Assembly: GCA_964553775.1 (NCBI GenBank)
Contig: CAZKLU010000058.1
Coordinates: forward strand, 1 to 12,004
Origin: RUG626 sp964553775
GTDB lineage: Bacteria > Bacillota > Clostridia > Oscillospirales > Oscillospiraceae
Length of the DNA: 12,004 bases
Direction of reading: 5' to 3'
Within the stretch, counting starts at the first letter, position 1; every line of letters begins with the position of its first letter. Below the pieces are notes generated by a model, which was not told the origin of the DNA, made no database searches, and saw only the letters and a list, made by a program, of their open reading frames with translations. Shown one piece after another: positions 5,313 to 12,004 of the stretch. Position numbers and translations under genes: made by a program.

Positions 5313-6131
5313 GTGAAATCGGTTATTGTGCGCGGTGCGGGAGATCTGGCAAGCGGCGTGATACACAGGCTTATTCGCGCGGGATTCCCCGTTATCGCGC
5401 TTGAGACAAAAAATCCATCATGTGTCCGCAGAACAGTGTCATACTGCGAGGCGGTATACGAAAATTACGCGACTGTTGAGGGTCTGACCGCTGTGCTTAC
5501 AAACTCCGTCTCCACGGACAACGTGCGGTACTCCGAAAACACATTCCCGCTTGTAATTGACCCCGATGGTGAGACTATTGCGAAGCTGAAGCCGGACGTT
5601 GTGGTAGACGCTATCATGGCAAAGCGGAACCTTGGAACAAATATGGCTATGGCTCCGCTCACTATCGCGCTGGGACCGGGATTCTGCGCCGGCAAAGATG
5701 TCAATTACGTTATTGAGACAATGCGCGGTCACAATCTTGGACGCATAATTGATAACGGCACTGCCGCGCCAAACACGGGAATACCCGGTCTTATAGCGGG
5801 TCAGAGTGTTAAGCGCGTTGTACGCGCTCCTGAATACGGCGTAATTCACCCGATAAAAAATATTGGCGACCACGTTGAAGAGGGTGATACTATCGCGTAT
5901 ATTGACATGACCGACACAAACGGGACAGCGGAGGTATACGCTGCACTCACGGGAATATTGCGCGGAATGATACACGATGGCTTCACCGTAAATAAGGGAT
6001 TCAAGATAGCCGACATAGACCCGCGTGAGAGCGAGAGGGATAATTGTTACACAATATCCGACAAGGCGCGCTGCATTGCGGGGAGTGTCTTAGAGCTTGT
6101 ATGCGGAAAGTCAGGCGGAGCTTGGAAATAG
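5313..6131 (+). CDS. yqeB: YqeB/EF2563-family selenium-dependent molybdenum hydroxylase system protein
   Basis: Belongs to the EF2563/YqeB family, which co-occurs with selD and selenium-dependent molybdenum hydroxylases. It is thought to help build or insert the selenium-containing molybdenum cofactor, but the chemistry is unknown. The 272-residue protein begins with a Rossmann-like nucleotide-binding segment, SVIVRGAGDLASGV (3-16). A central segment follows with DAIMAKRNLGTNM and ALGPGFCAGKDV, then the C-terminal part with HNLGRII and APNTGIPG. The GTG at 5313 is chosen because AAGGAGAG lies about 7 nt upstream and the family N-terminus starts just there. An in-frame ATG at 5208 would add 35 residues without family resemblance. 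The 3' end overlaps the mocA-like gene by up to 31 nt, suggesting translational coupling. Confidence 0.87.
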   Translation: MKSVIVRGAGDLASGVIHRLIRAGFPVIALETKNPSCVRRTVSYCEAVYENYATVEGLTAVLTNSVSTDNVRYSENTFPLVIDPDGETIAKLKPDVVVDAIMAKRNLGTNMAMAPLTIALGPGFCAGKDVNYVIETMRGHNLGRIIDNGTAAPNTGIPGLIAGQSVKRVVRAPEYGVIHPIKNIGDHVEEGDTIAYIDMTDTNGTAEVYAALTGILRGMIHDGFTVNKGFKIADIDPRESERDNCYTISDKARCIAGSVLELVCGKSGGAWK

Positions 6132-6742
6132 GATGTATAGTAAAAGCGGCGGGGAAGTCCCAGCGGTTCGGAACCTCGGATAAGCTTCTGTCAACGCTCC
6201 ACGGAAAGCCGCTTCTCAAATATGTGCTTGATGCCCTGCCAAAAGAAATCGAGTACCTCGGCGGAACAGTCTCCGTTAAGATACGCGCCGTTGTAAGCTC
6301 CGGCGAAACCGAGTGTCTCTGCGAAAGCTGCGGTATAAAAACGCTGCGATACAGCGGCGGACCTGTTAGCGAGACTATACATATAGGGCTTTCAGCTTTA
6401 CTTGAAACTGACGGCTGTATGTTTGTCTCCGGCGACCAGCCTCTTTGCGGCAGAAACAGCTATATCAAGATAATCACCGAATTTTTGAAAAATCCCGGCA
6501 GCATAGTGAGACTGTCGTTCGGCGGCATCGCGGGAAGTCCCGTTCTTTTCCCGCGGCGGCTCTACCCGGATCTTATGGCACTGAAGGGCGAGCGTGGCGG
6601 AATGTCAGCAGTCGGAGAGAGTGAGACTGTGCTGCTTGTTGACGCGGAAAATGAAGCGGAACTGCTTGACGCCGACACCGTGGAAGCGTTACGCTCATTA
6701 GAAAAGCTCATTGACAATCAATGCAAATCAATTTTCAACTGA
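6101..6742 (+). CDS. mocA: MocA/YgfJ-like nucleotidyltransferase of the SDMH system
   Basis: A GT-A-fold nucleotidyltransferase related to molybdenum cofactor cytidylyltransferase MocA, which attaches CMP to molybdopterin. The cluster context matches the YgfJ-type molybdenum hydroxylase accessory protein. With the ATG at 6101 it has 213 residues. Motifs are the nucleotide-binding loop AAGKSQRFG (16-24) with KLL (28-30) and HGKPLL (34-39), the metal-binding VSGDQPL (109-115), and GSPVLFP (145-151). GERGGM (163-168) stands where relatives have GDxGGR. The start is uncertain: ATG 6101 lies inside the end of yqeB with only weak GGGAG upstream, and TTG 6122 is an alternative 7 residues later that still keeps the nucleotide-binding loop. 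The open frame continues upstream only inside yqeB. Whether the nucleotide is CTP or another cannot be told from the sequence. Confidence 0.8.
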   Translation: MRKVRRSLEIGCIVKAAGKSQRFGTSDKLLSTLHGKPLLKYVLDALPKEIEYLGGTVSVKIRAVVSSGETECLCESCGIKTLRYSGGPVSETIHIGLSALLETDGCMFVSGDQPLCGRNSYIKIITEFLKNPGSIVRLSFGGIAGSPVLFPRRLYPDLMALKGERGGMSAVGESETVLLVDAENEAELLDADTVEALRSLEKLIDNQCKSIFN

Positions 6743-6773
6743 TTTCCATGGCGAAAAAGAAAGGAGCAACATA

Positions 6774-7304
6774 ATGCCTAAGCCAAAACGAAAAGCCGCT
6801 GTCAGATGCAGAGGCGGCGGAGTAACACTTCCGGACATCGCGCCATCCGGCGGCGCGGAGAGCGTCATCGACTGCCGGAGCGCGGCTGAGACAGCGGCAG
6901 GCTGTGCGGAGGGCTGTATAGGTCTCGGCAGCTGCGTCAAAGCCTGCCGATTTCACGCTATAGCAATCGGTTCCAACGGCGCGGCTGTAGTTGACGATTC
7001 AAAATGCGTTGGCTGCGGAATGTGCGTCAAAGCCTGCCCACGCGGCGTTATAACTCTCGTTCCGGCGGATACAATGATCTTCCCGCTCTGTCAAAATTCT
7101 CTCGCCGGAAAATCCGCAAGACAGATCTGCCCGTCAAGCTGCGTTGCCTGCCGTATATGCGAAAACGTATGTCCTGTCGGCGCGATGAGCGTAACCGGCA
7201 ACCACGCTGTAATCAACATTGAAAAGTGCGTCGGCTGCGGAATGTGCGCGGTCAAATGTCCGCGTTCCGTTATAACCGACTTCGGCGGTCTTTTCGCCCA
7301 TTAA
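6774..7304 (+). CDS. RnfB-like ferredoxin with four [4Fe-4S] motifs
   Basis: A small soluble electron carrier of 176 residues resembling the cluster-binding C-terminal part of RnfB, without RnfB's N-terminal membrane anchor. Four cysteine quartets are visible: C44-x3-C48-x5-C54-x3-C58 in the RnfB-type GC-x-GLGSC context; C78-x2-C81-x2-C84-x3-C88P; C123-x2-C126-x2-C129-x3-C133P; and C152-x2-C155-x2-C158-x3-C162P. Extra cysteines at 12, 34, 106 and 119 may bind no cluster or may add one. AAAGGAG lies 7 nt before the ATG at 6774. The gene starts 31 bp after mocA and ends 26 bp before xdh, so it is surely in the same operon. The neighbouring hydroxylase lacks a FAD subunit, so this protein probably passes electrons between the hydroxylase and a partner such as ferredoxin oxidoreductase or Rnf. 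Confidence 0.85.
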   Translation: MPKPKRKAAVRCRGGGVTLPDIAPSGGAESVIDCRSAAETAAGCAEGCIGLGSCVKACRFHAIAIGSNGAAVVDDSKCVGCGMCVKACPRGVITLVPADTMIFPLCQNSLAGKSARQICPSSCVACRICENVCPVGAMSVTGNHAVINIEKCVGCGMCAVKCPRSVITDFGGLFAH

Positions 7305-7330
7305 ACTATTTTCAGGGAGGTGAAAACAAC

Positions 7331-9910
7331 ATGGGAGAGTATTCATTCAAAGTAAATGGCACACTCCGCAAAACGAGCGAGGACAAGACGCTTCTGCGCT
7401 ACCTCAGAGATGATTTGCACCTTCACTCCGTCAAGGACGGGTGCAGCGAGGGTGCCTGCGGTACCTGTACGATCGTTGTTGACGGCAGAGCGGTCAGAGC
7501 CTGCGTACTGACTACCAGACTCGCTGACGGTCGCGATATTCTCACAGTCGAGGGGCTTTCTGACTTTGAAAAGGAGGCTTTCGTCTACGCCTTCGGCTCC
7601 GTTGGCGCGGTACAGTGCGGTTTCTGCATACCCGGTATGGTCATGTCCGGCAAGGCACTTCTTGACAAAAACCCGAACCCCTCTGAAAGCGATATTCGCA
7701 AGGCACTCAGGGGCAATATCTGCCGCTGTACAGGCTACAAGAAGATCATCGAGGGCATCTCGCTCGTCGGAAAAATCCTGCGCGGCGAGGTCAATATCGA
7801 CACGGAGCTTGAAAAGGGTGACAGCTTCGGTGTCGGCACGAGGGCGTTCAGAACCGATGTTCGGCCAAAGGTTTTAGGCTACGGCGAGTACCCCGACGAC
7901 GTTGAAATGGAGGGCATGGTCTTCACAAGCGCGGTCAGGTCAAAATATCCCCGCGCCCGTATACTCGACATCGACACGACAGCCGCCGAAAATCTGCCCG
8001 GCGTTCTCGCCGTGCTGACCGCCAAGGATGTGCCGAATATCAAGGTCGGGCATCTCCAGCAGGATTGGGACGTTATGATAGCCGTCGGCGGCATAACCCG
8101 CTTTGTCGGTGACGCTCTCTGCCTTGTTGTAGCCGAAACAGAGAGTATACTCGAAAAGGCGAAAAAACTCGTCAAGGTCAAATACGAACCTCTCGAACCT
8201 GTCCGCAACGTACACGAGGCTATGGCTCCCGACGCGCCCAAAATCCACGAGAACGGCAACCTCTGCCAGTCCCGCCATGTAACACGCGGCGACGCTAAGA
8301 CAGCACTCGCGAACTCAAAATACACGGTCACTCAATCGTATGTAACGCCGTTCACGGAACACGCCTTTTTAGAGCCGGAGTGCGCCGTCGCGTTCCCGTA
8401 TAAAAACGGCGTAAAGGTTCTGTCAACCGATCAGGGCGTATACGACACGAGACACGAGATCTCCATCATGCTCGGCTGGGATCAGGACAGAATAGTCGTT
8501 GAGAACAAATATGTCGGCGGCGGCTTCGGCGGCAAAGAGGACGTATCGACGCAGCACATCGCCGCGCTCGCAGCACTGAAGGTGAACCGACCGGTAAAAG
8601 CCAAATTCAGCCGTCAGGAATCGCTATGTTTCCACCCGAAACGCCACTACATGGAGGGGACGTTCACGCTCGGCTGTGACGAGAACGGCATATTCACCGG
8701 ACTTGACTGCGAGATATACTTCGACACCGGCGCGTATGCCTCTCTATGCGGACCGGTTCTTGAGAGAGCCTGCACACACGCCGTCGGTCCCTACTGCTAC
8801 CAGAACACCGACATACGCGGCTACGGGTACTACACGAACAATGTACCCGCCGGAGCGTTCAGGGGCTTCGGCGTATGCCAGAGCGAGTTCGCGCTCGAAT
8901 CGAATATCAACCTTTTAGCCGAGAAGGTCGGCATATCGCCGTGGGAGATACGCTACCGCAACGCTATAGAACCCGGCAAGGTTCTGCCAAATGGTCAGAT
9001 AGCCGACCAGTCAACGGCTCTCAAGGAGACACTCTTAGCCGTGAAGGACGCTTATGAGAAGAACGCCGGTCACGCCGGAATCGCCTGCGCGATGAAAAAC
9101 GCCGGTGTAGGCGTTGGGCTTCCGGATAAGGGACGTGCCAGACTTGAGGTGCATGGCGGTATTGTGGAGCTTTACACGGCGGCTTCGGATATAGGTCAGG
9201 GCTGCGCGACAGTATTTTTGCAGATTATATCCGAGACAACGGGGCTTCCGCTGTCTAAGCTCATAAACAAAGGCTCCAACTCCGAGTTCGCGCCCGATTC
9301 AGGCACTACTTCCGGCTCCCGTCAGACGCTCATAACGGGCGAAGCTGTGAGGATGGTATCGGCGGATCTCAAAAAGGCGATGGATGAGGTTGACGGAGAT
9401 CTTGACGCTCTTGAGGGCAGAGAATTTTTCGAGGAGTTTTTCGACCCCACGGACAAATTGGGTGCTGACAAGCCGAACCCCAAAAGCCACGTTGCCTACG
9501 GCTTCGCGACTCACGTCGTTATTCTCAACGATGAGGGAAGGGTCACTGAGGTCTACGCGGCTCACGATTCGGGAAAGGTCGTGAACCCCATATCTATTCA
9601 GGGTCAGATTGAGGGCGGCGTTTTAATGGGTCTCGGTTACGCGCTGACAGAGAACTTCCCGCTCAAGGACTGTGTGCCTCAGGTCAAATATGGAACACTG
9701 GGTCTGTTGCGCTCCGACAGCATACCGGATATACACGCCATCTACGTCGAGAAGGACAAGCTGCTGCCGTTCGCATACGGGGCTAAGGGAATCGGTGAAA
9801 TCGCCACAATACCGACCGCTCCCGCCGTTCAGGGCGCGTACTACGCCAGAGATCACAAGCTCAGGACACGACTGCCGATGGAGGACACATATTACAGTAA
9901 AAAAATATAG
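7331..9910 (+). CDS. xdh: Selenium-dependent xanthine dehydrogenase-type molybdenum hydroxylase
   Basis: An 859-residue fusion of the [2Fe-2S] domain and the molybdopterin domain of the xanthine oxidase family, matching the selenium-dependent xanthine dehydrogenase group. It should hydroxylate purines such as xanthine or hypoxanthine with water as the oxygen source. The plant-type cluster uses C38, C43, C46 and C58; the second cluster uses C96, C99, C131 and C133 (CRCTGY). Molybdopterin and active-site motifs are GGGFGGKE (396-403), AFRGFG (509-514), SDIGQG, and KGIGE with Glu at about 823, the expected catalytic base. Selenium in this group is a labile cofactor ligand, not selenocysteine, and no in-frame UGA is needed. 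GGGAGGTGA lies 7-8 nt before the ATG at 7331. The FAD domain is absent, so electrons must leave through another protein, probably the ferredoxin next door. Actual substrate is not provable from sequence. Confidence 0.92.
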   Translation: MGEYSFKVNGTLRKTSEDKTLLRYLRDDLHLHSVKDGCSEGACGTCTIVVDGRAVRACVLTTRLADGRDILTVEGLSDFEKEAFVYAFGSVGAVQCGFCIPGMVMSGKALLDKNPNPSESDIRKALRGNICRCTGYKKIIEGISLVGKILRGEVNIDTELEKGDSFGVGTRAFRTDVRPKVLGYGEYPDDVEMEGMVFTSAVRSKYPRARILDIDTTAAENLPGVLAVLTAKDVPNIKVGHLQQDWDVMIAVGGITRFVGDALCLVVAETESILEKAKKLVKVKYEPLEPVRNVHEAMAPDAPKIHENGNLCQSRHVTRGDAKTALANSKYTVTQSYVTPFTEHAFLEPECAVAFPYKNGVKVLSTDQGVYDTRHEISIMLGWDQDRIVVENKYVGGGFGGKEDVSTQHIAALAALKVNRPVKAKFSRQESLCFHPKRHYMEGTFTLGCDENGIFTGLDCEIYFDTGAYASLCGPVLERACTHAVGPYCYQNTDIRGYGYYTNNVPAGAFRGFGVCQSEFALESNINLLAEKVGISPWEIRYRNAIEPGKVLPNGQIADQSTALKETLLAVKDAYEKNAGHAGIACAMKNAGVGVGLPDKGRARLEVHGGIVELYTAASDIGQGCATVFLQIISETTGLPLSKLINKGSNSEFAPDSGTTSGSRQTLITGEAVRMVSADLKKAMDEVDGDLDALEGREFFEEFFDPTDKLGADKPNPKSHVAYGFATHVVILNDEGRVTEVYAAHDSGKVVNPISIQGQIEGGVLMGLGYALTENFPLKDCVPQVKYGTLGLLRSDSIPDIHAIYVEKDKLLPFAYGAKGIGEIATIPTAPAVQGAYYARDHKLRTRLPMEDTYYSKKI

Positions 9911-9916
9911 TCAGTT

Positions 9917-9948
9917 GACCTGCGCAGGCGATTTTCCGGCGCACGGTC
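9917..9948 (+). terminator. Hairpin after xdh, possible weak terminator
   Basis: GACCTGCGC (9917-9925) pairs with GCGCA-C-GGTC (9939-9948) leaving one bulged C, a 9-bp stem with a 13-nt loop, 6 bp after the xdh stop. No T-run follows. It may end or attenuate the operon transcript or protect its 3' end, and cannot be called a classical terminator. Confidence 0.3.
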
Positions 9949-9987
9949 ATTGACTGCGAAATCCAAATAAAAAAGGGGGTACTTACC

Positions 9988-11040
9988 TTGCTGCCATTAA
10001 CTTACGATGTCGGTTCCGGAAGACCGGACTTCGGATACGGAGATTTTGACTTCTCCGAAATTATGGAGCTTCTCATGGATGAAATCAGAACGTCCGAGGT
10101 GTTCCGCAGCGCGTTCGTCTTGCTCTTTTTCGCCTGTGTACTCGTATTGCTCTACGGGGCTTCACAGTGCTTCTTCGGCTACAAAATATTCAGAATCATA
10201 TGCGCGATAACGGGCTTTGCCATAGGGTGCATCATAGGGTACGCGATGTGCGGGGATAATGTCAAAGACGCGGTGAAAATTCTGGTCGCGGTAATATGCG
10301 GACTTGGCATAGGCGCGCTGGCGTTCTTCCTGTATAAGGTCGGCGTATTTATCATAACATTTTCCCTCGTGTGGACAGTAGGTCTTATAATTTTCTTAGC
10401 GTATTTCGATATGGATGAGAGCGCGATTATTATCTCGTTCATTCTCGGTATAATCGTGGGCGTTCTCGCGTGCATATTCACAAAGCCGGTCATTATAGTG
10501 ACGTCGTCACTGAGCGGCGGCTCCACAATGTCGAGCGCTATTATGCTCATCTTCCTCCTCTTCGGCGTAACCATGAACGGCGTTCTCGTGACTCTCTTCG
10601 CGCTCGCGTTCGCCGGTGTGGGAATATGGTTCCAGTTCATGTTCGACAGAAAGCACCCCGGTATAATTGGAATGCGCCCGAAAAACGCCCCCGTACCGGC
10701 AGGAGCGTACCCTCCGCCAAATCAGGGCGGTATGTACCCTCCTCCAAACCAGCCCCCGCGCCCCGGCGCGTACACTCCCCCTCAACAGGGCGGTTATCCA
10801 CCTCAGCAGGGAGGCTATCCGCAACAGGGAGGCTACCCGAGACAGGGCGGCAATTATCCGCAGCAGAGCGGCTATCCGAGACAGGGTGGCAATTATCCGC
10901 AGCAGAGCGGCTATCCGAGACAGGGTGGCAATTATCCGCAGCAGGGCGGCTATCCGTCGCAGCAGGGCAATTATCCGTCACAACAGAACAATTATCCTCA
11001 GCAGCAGAGCGGGTACAACGGTTCATCTCAGCAAAAATAG
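9988..11040 (+). CDS. DUF4203-like multi-spanning membrane protein with Tyr/Pro/Gln/Gly-rich tail
   Basis: The 350-residue protein has a short soluble N-terminus (1-40), a hydrophobic core of about seven predicted membrane segments (roughly 41-60, 67-88, 97-114, 118-140, 145-163, 168-190 and 198-217), and a cytoplasmic-looking RKH boundary. The tail (about 237-350) is built of YPPPNQGG, GGYPQQ and GYPRQGGNYPQQS units. The core, with GYKIFRIICAITGFAIG, resembles DUF4203/TMEM198-type proteins, whose function in bacteria is unknown. The tail is low-complexity, with tyrosine and glutamine repeats typical of disordered, self-associating segments. The start is TTG at 9988, supported by AAAAGGGGGT 7 nt upstream; an internal ATG at 10063 has no good ribosome binding site. 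It is separated from xdh by 77 bp, so cotranscription is possible but functional linkage is not evident. Confidence 0.75.
   Translation: MLPLTYDVGSGRPDFGYGDFDFSEIMELLMDEIRTSEVFRSAFVLLFFACVLVLLYGASQCFFGYKIFRIICAITGFAIGCIIGYAMCGDNVKDAVKILVAVICGLGIGALAFFLYKVGVFIITFSLVWTVGLIIFLAYFDMDESAIIISFILGIIVGVLACIFTKPVIIVTSSLSGGSTMSSAIMLIFLLFGVTMNGVLVTLFALAFAGVGIWFQFMFDRKHPGIIGMRPKNAPVPAGAYPPPNQGGMYPPPNQPPRPGAYTPPQQGGYPPQQGGYPQQGGYPRQGGNYPQQSGYPRQGGNYPQQSGYPRQGGNYPQQGGYPSQQGNYPSQQNNYPQQQSGYNGSSQQK
10831..10947 (+). repeat. Three 39-bp tandem repeats inside the membrane-protein tail
   Basis: Units at 10831-10869, 10870-10908 and 10909-10947 are nearly identical and encode GYPRQGGNYPQQS-type 13-residue repeats (the last ends in G). 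More degenerate QQGGYP units flank them. Near-identity at the DNA level indicates recent slippage expansion, so copy number may vary between strains. Confidence 0.9.
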
Positions 11041-11270
11041 CGGCGGCTGCTTCTAAACTAAGGCTTCTTATCCGCGATGTGGGCATGGCTGTTATAGGGG
11101 CGGGATCATACGCCCCCAAGAGCCGCCGGAGTGCGGTGAGCGGGATGCAGACACTCACCCGGCGCAAGCGCGATTCGCACAGCTCACGTTTTTGCGGCGG
11201 ATTATGTGACGTACTTATCGGGTTATGTCAGCGGCAATGTATAATTCGGAAACAACGGAGGGAAACTCAG
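11041..11270. other. Dyad-rich spacer before the stalk-domain gene
   Basis: No gene is supported here. Several inverted repeats are present: GGGGCG with CGCCCC (11097-11116), GGTGAG with CTCACC (11135-11159), GCGC-AA-GCGC (11162-11171), and a long-range GTGAGC/GCTCAC pair (11136-11141, 11182-11187) followed by GTTTTTG, which may act as a poor terminator for the preceding gene. A TATAAT box follows at 11240. Confidence 0.45.
11240..11245 (+). promoter_or_regulatory. Candidate -10 box of the secreted stalk-domain gene
   Basis: A perfect TATAAT lies 25 bp before the ATG at 11271. No good -35 hexamer is found at 16-18 bp upstream (ATCGGG at 17 bp), so it may rely on an activator or an alternative sigma factor, or be chance. 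Confidence 0.35.
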
Positions 11271-11867
11271 ATGAAAAACTTCAAAAAGAGCTTCATAACA
11301 ATAGCGCTCGTCATGGTTCTCATCCTCGGAGCGTTCAGCACCGCGTTCGCGGCAAAAGGCTCGAAAACGGCGGAGCTGCAGTATAACAACATCAATGTCA
11401 CGCTTGACGGCAAAGAGGTAGATTGCGTTGACGCAAACGGCAAGGAGGTTGAGCCGTTCATAATTGACGGGACAACATATCTTCCTGTCCGCGCCATATC
11501 AAACGCTCTGGATCTTGACGTTGACTGGGATCCTGACACAAAGACCGTGGTTCTGACAAGCGATGAGGGTGATGGAAAAGACATCGCCGGAGAATACAAA
11601 CGTTCATATGACGGAAGCGAACTGGTAATCACCAAAAACGCGGACAGCTCCTATAGCGTGGTACTATTTATCTATCGATTGACATGTATAGACGATTTAT
11701 CGGGATATTATAAAAACGGAAAGCTGACGGTAACAGGAACTGACGCGAGCGGGAACCCCATCACGGGTGAAATCACATTCAAAGATAAACAGGCGATTTT
11801 CACCATTACCGACACAACATGGGGATATTTTAAGAACTCGGATCAGTTCATATTCACAAAGCAATAA
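11271..11867 (+). CDS. Secreted protein with copper-amine-oxidase-like stalk domain
   Basis: The 198-residue protein has a clear signal peptide: a basic start (KNFKK), a hydrophobic stretch (about 9-22), and a likely signal-peptidase cut after AFA (27). Residues 36-95 contain a stalk domain of the type named after the copper amine oxidase N-terminus (PF07833): INVTLDGKEV, then IIDGTTYLPVRAISNALDLDVDWDPDTKTVVL. The remaining 100 residues are beta-rich (DIAGEYKRSYDGSELVI, then GKLTVTGTDASGN and GEITFKDKQAIFTITDTTW) and resemble a small extracellular barrel-like domain I cannot name. No sortase motif, anchor or SLH domain is visible, so it is probably released or held by other proteins. GGAGGG lies 8 nt before the ATG. 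The same frame is open far upstream only because the neighbouring repeat tail lacks stops in several frames. Confidence 0.85.
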   Translation: MKNFKKSFITIALVMVLILGAFSTAFAAKGSKTAELQYNNINVTLDGKEVDCVDANGKEVEPFIIDGTTYLPVRAISNALDLDVDWDPDTKTVVLTSDEGDGKDIAGEYKRSYDGSELVITKNADSSYSVVLFIYRLTCIDDLSGYYKNGKLTVTGTDASGNPITGEITFKDKQAIFTITDTTWGYFKNSDQFIFTKQ

Positions 11868-11936
11868 AAAACGCGGCGCGTATATCGGGATCCTATCCCT
11901 CAATGTCTCCGCCGCATACAATATCACCCAACAGCA

Positions 11937-11972
11937 CAAGCCGCCCACAATGCGTTATTCGCGGGCGGCTTG
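11937..11972. terminator. 10-bp-stem hairpin downstream of the stalk-domain gene
   Basis: CAAGCCGCCC (11937-11946) is the exact complement of GGGCGGCTTG (11963-11972), with an inner GCG/CGC pair in the 16-nt loop. It lies 70 bp after the stop codon. The following bases (AACTTTACC) contain only a short T-run, so termination is plausible but not certain; it may serve a convergent gene beyond the window as well. Confidence 0.45.
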
Positions 11973-12004
11973 AACTTTACCCATCATCCCTGACGTATTC
12001 CATA

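Noticed and set aside
7226..7330. Extension of xdh by 35 residues upstream of 7331
   Set aside because: It overlaps the ferredoxin gene in another frame; the ribosome binding site GGGAGGTGA and the family N-terminus both support 7331.
10470..11867. 465-residue open frame that runs through the membrane-protein gene into the stalk-domain gene
   Set aside because: The repeat tail is free of stops in a second frame; the true gene begins at 11271 with a ribosome binding site and a signal peptide.

Overview
The window looks like chromosomal DNA of an anaerobic Gram-positive bacterium of the class Clostridia (Bacillota). The grounds are the gene set pyrH-frr-cdsA-dxr with strong purine-rich ribosome binding sites (GGAGG/GAGGAG), frequent TTG/GTG starts, a selenium-dependent molybdenum hydroxylase (SDMH) cluster of the kind found in anaerobic Firmicutes, and a secreted protein with a copper-amine-oxidase-like stalk domain. 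This lineage call is inferred from gene content; no rRNA or tRNA gene is present to confirm it.

Left part (1-3667, minus strand): a housekeeping block read right to left as pyrH (UMP kinase), frr (ribosome recycling factor), cdsA (CDP-diacylglycerol synthase) and dxr (DXP reductoisomerase, cut by the window edge). In many Firmicutes uppS lies between frr and cdsA. Here it is missing, replaced by about 260 bp of non-coding, palindrome-rich DNA. The pyrH-frr gap holds a 165-bp element bounded by 21-bp inverted repeats, a likely miniature inverted-repeat element.

Centre (3668-4474): a divergent intergenic region of about 800 bp. It holds five tandem copies of a 77-78 bp unit, ending after 8 bp of a sixth copy. 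Fifteen bases further on lies a perfect 16-bp palindrome, TGTTTCACGTGAAACA, the consensus chromosomal parS site bound by ParB/Spo0J. To its right are a 7-2-7 dyad, a strong extended -10 promoter facing right, and a small palindrome overlapping the ribosome binding site of the first plus-strand gene.

Right-centre (4475-9910, plus strand): one probable operon for a selenium-dependent molybdenum hydroxylase: yqeC-like, yqeB/EF2563-like, a MocA/YgfJ-like nucleotidyltransferase, a soluble four-cluster RnfB-like ferredoxin, and a large fused [2Fe-2S]/molybdopterin hydroxylase of the selenium-dependent xanthine dehydrogenase type. The first three are expected to mature the Mo/Se cofactor and the last catalyses purine hydroxylation. 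No FAD subunit is encoded here, so the ferredoxin is the obvious candidate electron acceptor.

Right end (9988-12004): a multi-spanning DUF4203-like membrane protein with a long Tyr/Pro/Gln/Gly-rich repeat tail, then a secreted protein with a stalk domain, separated by a dyad-rich spacer. A 10-bp-stem hairpin follows the last gene.
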